From Dyella_B sp035508675 (GTDB lineage: Bacteria; Pseudomonadota; Gammaproteobacteria; Xanthomonadales; Rhodanobacteraceae): a DNA stretch of 9,924 nt. The notes under the pieces are model-generated. The model made no database searches. It was not told where the DNA came from and saw nothing but the letters and a program-made list of their open reading frames with translations. Shown piece after piece: positions 1 through 6,027 of the stretch; position 1 is the first letter of the stretch; every line of letters starts with the position of its first letter. Location of the stretch: positions 1 to 9,924 of the forward strand of contig NZ_DATJMN010000156.1 in NCBI RefSeq assembly GCF_035508675.1, in the 5' to 3' direction. The position numbers and the translations under genes are program-made.

Positions 1-440
1 CGGCCTTCGCGGTCGAGCTTGTTGATGAAGGTCATGATCGGCGTGTCGCGCAGGCGGCACACCTCCATCAGCTTGATGGTACGTTCCTCCACGCCCTTGG
101 CGCAGTCGATCACCATCAGTGCCGAGTCCACAGCGGTGAGCACCCGGTAAGTGTCTTCGGAGAAGTCCGCGTGGCCGGGTGTATCCAGCAGGTTGACGAT
201 CTTGCCCTCGTAGGGGAACTGCATCACTGAGGAGGTGACCGAAATGCCGCGCTCCTTTTCCAGCGCCATCCAGTCCGAGGTGGCGTGGCGCGCTGCCTTG
301 CGGCCCTTGACCGAGCCGGCCATCTGGATCGCGCCGCCGAACAGCAGTAGCTTTTCCGTCAGCGTGGTCTTGCCTGCGTCGGGATGGCTGACGATGGCGA
401 AGGTGCGGCGGCGGTGGGTTTCTTGCAGATGAGTAGACAT
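1..440 (-). CDS. prfC: Peptide chain release factor 3 (RF3), N-terminal part, cut by window edge
   Basis: RF3 is a cytoplasmic translational GTPase that recycles RF1/RF2 from the ribosome after peptide release. The 146 codons visible cover most of the GTPase domain. The protein begins MSTHLQETHRRRTFAIVSHP. The P-loop SHPDAGKT is at residues 18-25, the switch I area with EKERGISV at 61-68, the G3 motif DTPGH at 86-90, and the G4 motif NKLD at 140-143. The segments DWMALEKERG and FSEDTYRVLTAVDSAL are typical of RF3 and separate it from EF-G. G3 reads DTPGHADF, where E. coli RF3 as I recall it has DTPGHEDF; this is probably ordinary variation. The ATG at 438-440 is the only well-placed start before the conserved part. 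No clear Shine-Dalgarno precedes it. A promoter-like TACAAT box lies about 30 bp upstream. The C-terminal two thirds of the gene lie beyond base 1. Confidence 0.96.
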   Translation of the reverse strand, partial: MSTHLQETHRRRTFAIVSHPDAGKTTLTEKLLLFGGAIQMAGSVKGRKAARHATSDWMALEKERGISVTSSVMQFPYEGKIVNLLDTPGHADFSEDTYRVLTAVDSALMVIDCAKGVEERTIKLMEVCRLRDTPIMTFINKLDREG

Positions 441-469
441 GGGCGGATGGACAAGGGCGCGAACCGCAC

Positions 470-498
470 ATTGTAGCGGGGATGGCCTGAGAGGTCAG
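470..498 (-). promoter_or_regulatory. Candidate sigma-70 promoter of prfC
   Basis: On the minus strand a CTGACC box (493-498, 4 of 6 to TTGACA) and a TACAAT box (470-475, 5 of 6 to TATAAT) are separated by exactly 17 bp. Transcription would start near 463, giving a leader of about 24 nt before the prfC ATG. This would let prfC be expressed independently of the upstream toxin-antitoxin genes. It is a motif match only. Confidence 0.4.
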
Positions 499-518
499 AA
501 ATCGCCAGTTGAAAGATC

Positions 519-541
519 GCCTGGCGGGCGTTATGCCAGGC
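519..541 (-). terminator. Hairpin just after the toxin gene, possible weak terminator
   Basis: GCCTGGC (519-525) and GCCAGGC (535-541) form a perfect 7-bp stem with a 9-nt loop, starting 12 bp beyond the toxin stop codon. On the minus strand the stem is followed by GATCTTTCAA, which is only a weak T tract. It may attenuate read-through into prfC or protect the 3' end of the message. It is not a textbook intrinsic terminator. Confidence 0.35.
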
Positions 542-553
542 TTCGATTTGGCG

Positions 554-853
554 TCATCTGCGAAGCTTGCCGGGGCGAAGCTGCTTTTCGCTGCGCATCA
601 CATACAGAATGACGACATGGTCGCCATCGATGCGATAAAGGATCCTGCAGGGTGGCTCGATGATTTGGCGGTAACGCCATCCCTTCAGTTCCTGCGGTTT
701 CGATCCGCTTTCGGGATGGTCGGCAAGCTGTGCGACATGTGCAAAAACGCGTTGTACCAGTGCATTGGCTGCGGGGGGATTTTCGAGCGCTATGTAATCG
801 GCGATTTCTTCCAGTTCACTGAGCGCAGGATCGGTCCAGATTACTTTAGCCAT
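554..853 (-). CDS. RelE/ParE-family toxin of a type II toxin-antitoxin module
   Basis: This 99-residue protein has the size and fold signature of the RelE/ParE toxin superfamily. An N-terminal strand MAKVIWTDPA is followed by two helices, LSELEEIADYIA and ANALVQRVFAHVAQL. Next comes the loop HPESGSKPQELKGWRYRQI (46-64) and the strands CRILYRIDGDHVVILYVMRSE (69-89). Basic and aromatic residues R60, R62, R70, Y73, R74 and R87 sit where family members carry functional residues. RelE branches cleave mRNA on the ribosome, while ParE branches poison DNA gyrase. The sequence does not decide between them, although the WTDPALSELEEIADYIA start is common in ParE-like proteins. The ATG overlaps the antitoxin 3' end by 13 bp, so translational coupling is likely. 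AAAGGA lies about 13 nt upstream. The gene looks intact. Confidence 0.88.
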   Translation of the reverse strand: MAKVIWTDPALSELEEIADYIALENPPAANALVQRVFAHVAQLADHPESGSKPQELKGWRYRQIIEPPCRILYRIDGDHVVILYVMRSEKQLRPGKLRR

Positions 854-1098
854 CGTTTCAGGCGTTCCTTTGCCTGTTCATGAGTGAGAGTGCGGCCTTC
901 TTCCAGGGCACGTTCGCCGCGCGCGATGCCTTCCAGCAGCTTCATGCGGCGCTGCGTGGCTTCGAAGGTTTCGACATCCACCAGATAGGCGCTGGGCAAG
1001 CCGTGCTGGGTAATCAAAATCGGCTCGCGATCGCGCTCCAGGTCGGCCAGCAATTCAGTGGCTTGCCGCTTGAGTGTTGTGACTAGTTCGGTGCGCAT
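841..1098 (-). CDS. Phd/YefM-like antitoxin of the type II module
   Basis: This 85-residue protein (MRTELVTTLKRQATELLADL...) has the usual two-part layout of a Phd/YefM antitoxin. Residues 1-50 carry the DNA-binding and dimerisation fold, including EPILITQHGLPSAYLVDVETFE. Residues 51-85 form a charged helical tail that would wrap and neutralise the toxin. It lies upstream of the toxin and overlaps it by 13 bp, the classical antitoxin-first order. I chose the ATG at 1096-1098 because the conserved domain starts there and a palindrome plus a -35/-10 pair end just before it. A longer frame from 1164 (107 residues) is possible. Its ATG shares one base with the TAA of the upstream peptidase gene (TAATG), but the extra 22 residues do not look conserved. 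Expected autorepression by the antitoxin alone or in complex with toxin is family knowledge. Confidence 0.87.
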   Translation of the reverse strand: MRTELVTTLKRQATELLADLERDREPILITQHGLPSAYLVDVETFEATQRRMKLLEGIARGERALEEGRTLTHEQAKERLKRWLK

Positions 1099-1101
1099 GC
1101 G

Positions 1102-1134
1102 AGTGATACTAAAGTGCCACTTCTCTCGGGGCAA
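1102..1134 (-). promoter_or_regulatory. Toxin-antitoxin promoter with overlapping palindromic operator
   Basis: On the minus strand TTGCCC (1129-1134) and TAGTAT (1106-1111) are 17 bp apart, each 4 of 6 to consensus. Positions 1102-1121 form the imperfect 20-bp palindrome AGTGgcACTttAGTatCACT (lower case unpaired; 7 of 10 pairs match), which covers the -10 box. The palindrome ends 3 bp before the antitoxin ATG. An antitoxin dimer bound here would block RNA polymerase, as expected for autoregulated type II modules. The expected transcription start falls at or within two bases of the A of the ATG, and no Shine-Dalgarno is present, so the message may be leaderless. The promoter sits inside the 3' end of the peptidase gene. 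Confidence 0.55.
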
Positions 1135-1163
1135 GCCCTGGCCCATGCGGGCCGCTTTGCGCA

Positions 1164-2551
1164 TTACTTCGCCAACGTAGTCAGCAACTGATGCCAGAAG
1201 GCCAGCTCGGCAGGCACTTCGCTGGCGGGGAGTTTTTCGTTCAAGCCGTGGGCGAAGGTGTCGTTGGCCTTGGTGAACGCGCCATCCACGCCGAAACAGG
1301 GCACGCCCAGGGTGCGGAAGTGCATGCTGTCGGTCGCGCCGTTGGACATGCCGGGGACGACCTGCACGTTCGGAAAGCGCGCATGCACGGCCGCCGTCAC
1401 CGCCGCCAGCACGTCGGGACGCAGCGGCGAGGCAGGGCTTTCCACCGGCGCAGGCGGCAAGGCGACAAGTGTCGCCGTGGGATCGGCGATGACTTGCGTC
1501 AGCGTGTTCTTGACCGAATCCACTGAGATGCCCGGGAAAATGCGGCAGTTGACGGTCACGCTGACCGATTGCGGCAAGGCGTTCAGCGCATGGCCGCCAT
1601 GGATGGTGGTGGCCACGCAGGTGGTGCGGATCTGGCCGACGTAGGCCGGATCGGCGCTGATCGTCGCGGCAGCCTTGGCGTCGTGGGGATTATTGGCGAA
1701 CGCCAGCATGGCCTTGCCCAGCGCGCCTTGCTCGTGTTCGCCTTTGGCGCGCAGCGAGGCGATGGTGATGGGGTTGCTCATCACCGGGAATGGGTAGGCG
1801 GCGAGCTTGTCCAGGTCGTGCGCGAGCCGGTAGATCGGATTGTCCGGCGTGGGTTCGCTGGAGTGGCCACCTGGCGAGGTCAGCGTGATCTCGAAATCGG
1901 CATAGGTCTTCTCGGCGGCCTGGATTTCATACACGACCGGCTTGCCGTTGTCGTCGAGCGTGCCGCCGCCGGCGTCGGCGTTGAGCAGGAACTCGGCGTC
2001 GTGATAGCGCTTGGCCAGTTCGCGCGTGGTGGACATGCCGGTTTCCTCATCCCCGGACAACAGCAGGATCAGGTCGTGGCTGGGTTTGAAGCCTTCCTTT
2101 TTCAGCCGGATCAAGGTCTGGATCATCACCACGTCGCCGGTCTTCATATCCGCGACGCCGCGGCCGTAGAGATAGCCGTTTTCCTCCATCAGCGTGAACG
2201 GATCGCGCGTCCAGTCCGCGCGCTTGGCTTCCACCACGTCCATATGGCCGGAAAGCAGGATCGGCTTGCCCGCGCCCGTGCCGCGATAGCGCACCGCCAT
2301 GGCTGCGGTATGGCCGACCGGAATGATCTCGACGTCCGAGGCGGCAAAGCCGGCGGCCTCCAGTTGCTTGGCGAGATAGCCGGCAGCGCCGGTACCTGGC
2401 CGTAGCCCTGCGCGGTATGCATGCTGATGGCGTGGCGCAGCATCTCCATGGTGGCGGGCATCTGCGCCGTTACCGCCGGATCGGTGGCGTGTGCGGCAGT
2501 GGTCATCGTCACGGCCAGGCAGCCGGCGAGGGCGGTCGGAGCAAGTCTCAT
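1164..2551 (-). pseudogene. Exported M20-family metallopeptidase, frameshifted near 2385
   Basis: Zinc exopeptidases of family M20 hydrolyse peptides or acylated amino acids. The natural start is the ATG at 2549-2551, with AAGGGG upstream (6-nt spacing). It opens the signal peptide MRLAPTALAGCLAVTMTTAA, with likely cleavage after AHA. This frame continues through LRHAISMHTAQGYGQVPAL and then loses homology. The matching continuation AGYLAKQLEAAGF is in another frame and runs to the TAA at 1164-1166. Restoring one base near 2384-2387 (CTGCC to CTGGCC) joins them. Downstream everything expected is present: GHMDVVE (metal His and Asp), GRGVADMKTG, SGDEETG (catalytic Glu pair), LNADAGGG, dimerisation-domain TSPGGHSSEPTPDNP, and the last metal His in FAHGLNEK. 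Unrepaired, the product would be a junk-tailed fragment ending at 2189, so the gene is nonfunctional unless the shift is a sequencing error. A frame open back to 2603 is not the true N-terminus, since it lacks the signal peptide. A weak promoter match (CTGACA 2617-2622, TACTCC 2594-2599) lies upstream. Confidence 0.85.
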
Positions 2552-2640
2552 CCATGTCCCCTTTGGTTGGGCGCAGGTAGAACGCGCTGGCAAGGAGTAC
2601 CACATGGGTCCGAGCCTGTCAGCAGGCCGTCAGGCATATA

Positions 2641-2671
2641 AAAAAGCCCGGAGATCGCTCTCCGGGCTTTT
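2641..2671 (-). terminator. Strong bidirectional intrinsic terminator after the EF-G gene
   Basis: GCCCGGAGA (2646-2654) and TCTCCGGGC (2659-2667) form a perfect 9-bp GC-rich stem with a TCGC loop. It is flanked by an A run on one side and TTTT on the other. On the minus strand the stem is followed by TTTTTT, 24 bp past the EF-G stop codon, so it should end the EF-G transcript. The four A:T pairs extend the stem, and the TTTT on the plus strand would allow some termination in that direction too. Confidence 0.9.
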
Positions 2672-2694
2672 GCGCTGAGGCTGGTTGCGAAGGC

Positions 2695-4833
2695 TTACTT
2701 CGCTTCCTTCTCCATCAACTTGGCCACCATGCTCGCCGGCACTTCTTCGTAATGATCGAAGATCATCGTGAAGGTGCCGCGGCCGCTGGTCGCCGAGCGC
2801 AGGAAGTTGATGTAACCGAACATTTCGGAAAGCGGCACGAAGCCCTGCACGAAGGCATTGGTACCCTTCTGGCCCTGTTCGCTGACCGAGCCGCGACGAC
2901 GGTTGATGTCGCCGATCACGTCGCCGAGGTAGTCGGCTTCGGTGACCACTTCGAGCTTCATGATGGGCTCGAGCAGCTTGGGCTTGGACATCTTCTGCGC
3001 TTCGCGGAAGCAGGCGCGGCCGGCGATTTCGAAGGCCAGTGCCGACGAGTCGACGTCGTGGTATTTGCCGTCCACCAGGCGGGCCTTGAAGTCCAGCACT
3101 TCGTAGCCGGCCACCTGGCCCTGGCGTGATTCCACCGTGATGGCGTGTTCCACCGCCGGGATGTATTCGCGCGGCACGCGGCCGCCGACCACTTCATCGG
3201 AGAACACCACGCCGCTGCCGGGTTCGCCCGGCTCGAAGATCATCTTCACTTCGGCGAACTGGCCCGAACCGCCCGACTGCTTCTTGTGCGTGTAGGTGTG
3301 TTCGACGGTCTGGCCGAACGCTTCGCGGAAGCTGACCTTGGGCTTGCCCATGTTCGCTTCCACGCCCAGTTCGGTGCGCATGCGGTCGATGGTGATTTCC
3401 AGGTGCAGCTCGCCCATGCCCTTGAGCACGGTCTGGCCGGTTTCCTGGTCCACTTCCATGCGCAGCGACGGGTCTGCCTTCACCATCTTGTAGAGCGCGG
3501 TGGAAAGCTTGTCGATGTCGTTGCGGCTCTTCGGTTCCACCGCCACGCTGATCACCGGGTCGGGGAAGCGCATGCGCTCCAGCAGCACCGGATGCTGCGG
3601 ATCGGTGAGCGAATCGCCGGTCTCGGTTTCCTTCAGCGACACGAACGCGCAGATGTCGCCAGCGCGCACTTCGTCGATTTCCTTGGTGGCGTTGGCCTGC
3701 ACTTCCACGATGCGGCCGATGCGTTCTTTCTTGCCGCGGGTGACGTTCTGCAGCGTGTCGCCCTTCTTGATCACGCCCGAGTAGATGCGGGTGAAGGTGA
3801 GGGTGCCGAACTGATCGTTGATCACCTTGAAGGCCAGTGCGCGGACCGGGGCGTCGTCCGTCACGGCCTGTTCGCCGATGATGTTGCCGTCTTCGTCCAC
3901 CATCGAGATGCCGCCGTTCTCGCCCGGGTACGGCATGTAGTCGACCACGCCATCGAGCATCTGCTGCACGCCCTTGTTGCGGTAGGACGAGCCGCAGAAC
4001 ACCGGCACCAGCTTGCCGGCCACGCAGCCCTTGCGGATGCACTTCTTCAGCGTTTCCAGCGTCGGTTCCTCACCGTCGAGGTAGGCGTGCATGGCGTCGT
4101 CGTCCATTTCCACCGCGCTTTCGATGCTTTGCGCGCGCAGCTCGGCGAGCTTGGATACCCATTCCGTGTCGGCGGTGGTGGTGAATGCCTTGACCTTCGG
4201 ATGGTCGGCGACCTGGTCCAGCGGGATCGTCTCCCACTTGCTGTCTTTGTCGCTGCTGTCCCAGATATAGCCCGCGCCGGCGATCAGGTCGACCATGCCG
4301 ATGAAGTCGTCGCTGCTGCCCAGGGGTACCTGGCAGAGCACGATGTTGGCACCCAGGCGGTTCTTGATGCCGTCCACGGCGTGCTTGAAGTTGGCGCCGA
4401 TGCGGTCCATCTTGTTGACGTAGCACATGCGCGGCACGTTGTACTGATCGGCCAGGCGCCAGTTGGTTTCGGTCTGCGGCTCTACGCCGGCCACGCCGTC
4501 GAACACCACCACGGCGCCGTCGAGCACGCGCAGGGAGCGGTTCACTTCGATGGTGAAGTCCACGTGCCCGGGGGTGTCGATCACATTGATCTGGTGACCC
4601 TTCCACTCGGTCGACACGGCAGCGGACTGAATGGTGATGCCGCGCTTCTTTTCCTGTTCCAGATAGTCGGTGGTCGTGGAGCCCTTGCCATCTTTCGTGT
4701 CATGCACGTCGATGATCTGGTGCTTCTTGCCGGTGTAGTACAGGATGCGCTCGGTCGTGGTGGTCTTGCCGGCGTCGATGTGCGCGATGATGCCGATGTT
4801 GCGATAGAGGTGGAGAGGTTTCTGGCGGGCCAC
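2695..4833 (-). CDS. fusA: Elongation factor G, divergent stand-alone paralogue
   Basis: EF-G is the cytoplasmic GTPase that drives tRNA-mRNA translocation and, with RRF, ribosome recycling. At 712 residues it is full length. The G domain shows P-loop AHIDAGKT (17-24), switch I ending in RGIT (64-67), DTPGH (86-90), NKMD (140-143) and a G5-like FCGSSYRNKG (279-288). Domain II holds FTRIYSGVIKKGDTL, domain III ERMRFPDPVISVAVEPKS and GMGELHLEI, domain IV KKQSGGSGQFAEVKM and YHDVDSSALAFEIA, and domain V LEPIMKLEVVTEADYLGDVIGDINRRRG and PLSEMFGY. The start is GTG (4831-4833), with GGA 9 nt upstream. Compared with my recall of the str-operon EF-G of gammaproteobacteria, switch I carries an extra stretch (HDTKDGKGSTTTDY for HDGAATMDW). 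The WKG-to-DTPG segment is shorter, and domain IV reads GGSGQFA for GGRGQYG. No rpsL, rpsG or tuf is adjacent, so this is probably a second EF-G (fusA2-like). The symbol refers to the family. Confidence 0.95.
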   Translation of the reverse strand: MARQKPLHLYRNIGIIAHIDAGKTTTTERILYYTGKKHQIIDVHDTKDGKGSTTTDYLEQEKKRGITIQSAAVSTEWKGHQINVIDTPGHVDFTIEVNRSLRVLDGAVVVFDGVAGVEPQTETNWRLADQYNVPRMCYVNKMDRIGANFKHAVDGIKNRLGANIVLCQVPLGSSDDFIGMVDLIAGAGYIWDSSDKDSKWETIPLDQVADHPKVKAFTTTADTEWVSKLAELRAQSIESAVEMDDDAMHAYLDGEEPTLETLKKCIRKGCVAGKLVPVFCGSSYRNKGVQQMLDGVVDYMPYPGENGGISMVDEDGNIIGEQAVTDDAPVRALAFKVINDQFGTLTFTRIYSGVIKKGDTLQNVTRGKKERIGRIVEVQANATKEIDEVRAGDICAFVSLKETETGDSLTDPQHPVLLERMRFPDPVISVAVEPKSRNDIDKLSTALYKMVKADPSLRMEVDQETGQTVLKGMGELHLEITIDRMRTELGVEANMGKPKVSFREAFGQTVEHTYTHKKQSGGSGQFAEVKMIFEPGEPGSGVVFSDEVVGGRVPREYIPAVEHAITVESRQGQVAGYEVLDFKARLVDGKYHDVDSSALAFEIAGRACFREAQKMSKPKLLEPIMKLEVVTEADYLGDVIGDINRRRGSVSEQGQKGTNAFVQGFVPLSEMFGYINFLRSATSGRGTFTMIFDHYEEVPASMVAKLMEKEAK

Positions 4834-4880
4834 AGTCTTGGTTCCGTAGTAGAAGTCGTTTGTCGATCAGAAGGCGGTGC

Positions 4881-4897
4881 TCTCCCCCGTGGGGAGA
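4881..4897 (-). other. Hairpin in the EF-G 5' region
   Basis: TCTCCCC (4881-4887) and GGGGAGA (4891-4897) form a perfect 7-bp stem with a 3-nt loop, 48 bp upstream of the GTG start. On the minus strand a T7 run (4901-4907) comes before the stem, not after it, so it is not a terminator for the upstream gene. It would sit in the EF-G leader if the -35 at 4939-4944 is used. Its role is unknown. Confidence 0.45.
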
Positions 4898-4915
4898 ATC
4901 AAAAAAATGGGCGGG

Positions 4916-4944
4916 TCATCCATGCTCCGCAGCGTACGTGTCAA
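4916..4944 (-). promoter_or_regulatory. Candidate EF-G promoter with perfect -35 box
   Basis: A perfect TTGACA lies at 4939-4944 on the minus strand, 106 bp upstream of the GTG start. At 17-bp spacing the -10 position reads GGATGA (4916-4921), a poor match, so confidence is low. A start here would give a leader of about 75 nt containing the 4881-4897 hairpin. The 142-bp gap from the preceding peptidase gene fits a separate promoter. Confidence 0.3.
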
Positions 4945-4975
4945 ATGTGTAGGCCTCGTTGCCGGCTTGACGCGT

Positions 4976-5653
4976 TCATGGCGCAGGGTCGGCAAGCAAA
5001 TCTTCGTAAAAGGCCCCGAACGGTTCGGTCGGGTGGGCAATCTGGATTTCAAGAATCCACAGGCCCTTGCCGGGCGTGCGGTCGAGATCTCCCAGGTTGC
5101 CGCCCTGGTGCGCCGAGTGCGGGAAGTCGCTCACCCGGTGCCCCTTGATGGCATGGTTGAAGCGCCAGCCCATCGCCTCGGCACGATCGAACGCGTAATT
5201 ATAAAGCTTTTGGCCGCTCCAGCCTCCATGCCGCCATTTTTGGGCGACATCCTGGAACAAATCGCGCGCAGCCTGCGCGCAAGCGGCCCGTTCGGGCGCA
5301 TGGCCGACCACGAACGTATCGCCGACGTCGCCCTCGTGCCCGTCGAACACCAGGCCCAGGTCGATGAAATAGCTGTCGTTTTCAGCCAGGCGCATGCCCG
5401 GCAGTGAGCGCTCGCGGTAGGTCTTGGTGGTGTTCGGGCCGATCCGGATGATCACCGGATGCCACAGCCGCTCCATGCCCAGTTGCTGGAACACCTGCAT
5501 GGCCTGGGCGCTTGCTTCTTCTTCGCTGATGCCGGGGCGCATCCGCTCGCGAATGCCATGCAGCGCCTGCCAGCTGCGTTCGCGGGCGCGCTGCATCCGC
5601 GCGGGGTCGAACCGCGGGCCGACCGCTTCGTGATCGCGCGTTTCTTCGTTCAA
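4976..5653 (-). CDS. Small M24-family metallopeptidase (pita-bread fold)
   Basis: M24 enzymes (methionine aminopeptidase, Xaa-Pro peptidases, creatinase) use a dinuclear metal centre with Asp, Asp, His, Glu and Glu ligands. Candidates in order are D98 (YFIDLGLVFDG), D112 (GDVGDTFVVG), H172 (HAIKGHRVSDFPHSAH, with H179 and H182 close by), E202 (WILEIQIAHP) and E217 (GAFYEDLLA). An N-terminal half RERMRPGISEEEASAQA (35-51) matches the domain's opening helix. At 225 residues it is essentially a catalytic domain alone, without the N-terminal domain of Xaa-Pro dipeptidases. The start is likely the TTG at 5651-5653, which overlaps the TGA of the upstream DUF1304 gene (TTGA) and implies translational coupling. 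The first ATG (5594-5596) would drop 19 residues. Neither start has a convincing Shine-Dalgarno. The substrate is not deducible. Confidence 0.88.
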   Translation of the reverse strand: MNEETRDHEAVGPRFDPARMQRARERSWQALHGIRERMRPGISEEEASAQAMQVFQQLGMERLWHPVIIRIGPNTTKTYRERSLPGMRLAENDSYFIDLGLVFDGHEGDVGDTFVVGHAPERAACAQAARDLFQDVAQKWRHGGWSGQKLYNYAFDRAEAMGWRFNHAIKGHRVSDFPHSAHQGGNLGDLDRTPGKGLWILEIQIAHPTEPFGAFYEDLLADPAP

Positions 5654-6009
5654 TTCGCCAGTACCAGCGCGATGCCGATCGCGGCGGGAAGCCCCTGCAC
5701 CCATAGCACCTTGCGCGTGGCGGTCAGGCCGCCATACACGCCGGCCACCAGCACGCAGGCCAGGAAAAACAGCTTCACGTGCGTGCCTTCGCTGCCGCCG
5801 AGGATCAATCCCCACGCCAGGCCGGCCGCCAGGAAGCCGTTGTACAAACCCTGATTGGCGGCCAGCACCTTGGTCTGGGCGGCGTATTCGGGCGTGATGC
5901 CGAAGGCGCGCAGGCCGGCGGGCTTGTCCCACAGCACCATCTCAAGGACCAGGAACCACAGGTGCATCAGCGCGATGATAGAGACCACGATGCTGGCGAG
6001 GGTCGACAT
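5650..6009 (-). CDS. DUF1304-family integral membrane protein
   Basis: This 119-residue hydrophobic protein has four predicted membrane helices, at about 4-25, 50-70, 77-96 and 101-117. The family hallmark is the stretch KVLAANQGLYNGFLAAGLAW (47-66), preceded by the loop WDKPAGLRAFGITPEYAAQT. DUF1304 proteins are small inner-membrane proteins of unknown function. The ATG at 6007-6009 has GGAAAG 8 nt upstream, a good ribosome binding site. It lies 18 bp after the kinase gene and its stop overlaps the start of the M24 gene, so the three are probably one transcript. No functional link is evident. Confidence 0.92.
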   Translation of the reverse strand: MSTLASIVVSIIALMHLWFLVLEMVLWDKPAGLRAFGITPEYAAQTKVLAANQGLYNGFLAAGLAWGLILGGSEGTHVKLFFLACVLVAGVYGGLTATRKVLWVQGLPAAIGIALVLAN

Positions 6010-6027
6010 GATGATCTTTCCGGTCCG

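Noticed and set aside
509..883. Plus-strand 124-codon frame over the toxin region
   Set aside because: It is opposite the toxin gene, which has a clear RelE/ParE pattern and an antitoxin partner. The plus-strand product has no family features.
1569..2405. Plus-strand 278-codon frame opposite the M20 peptidase
   Set aside because: Antisense shadow of a gene with clear family motifs. The Gly/His/Val-rich product resembles nothing known.
2611..2640. Small hairpin (GCCTG/CAGGC, 2614-2627) next to the terminator
   Set aside because: Only a 5-bp stem without a T tract. The adjacent 9-bp stem explains termination.
3145..5148. Plus-strand open frame of 667 codons antisense to the EF-G gene
   Set aside because: It mirrors the strongly biased codon use of EF-G. 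Its product is rich in His, Val, Ala and Asp with no domain, and it runs into the M24 gene in antisense. It is a GC-bias shadow.
5653..5932. Extension of the M24 frame back to 5932
   Set aside because: The additional residues overlap the DUF1304 gene in another frame and are Arg/Gly-rich. The conserved region begins after the TTG at 5653.
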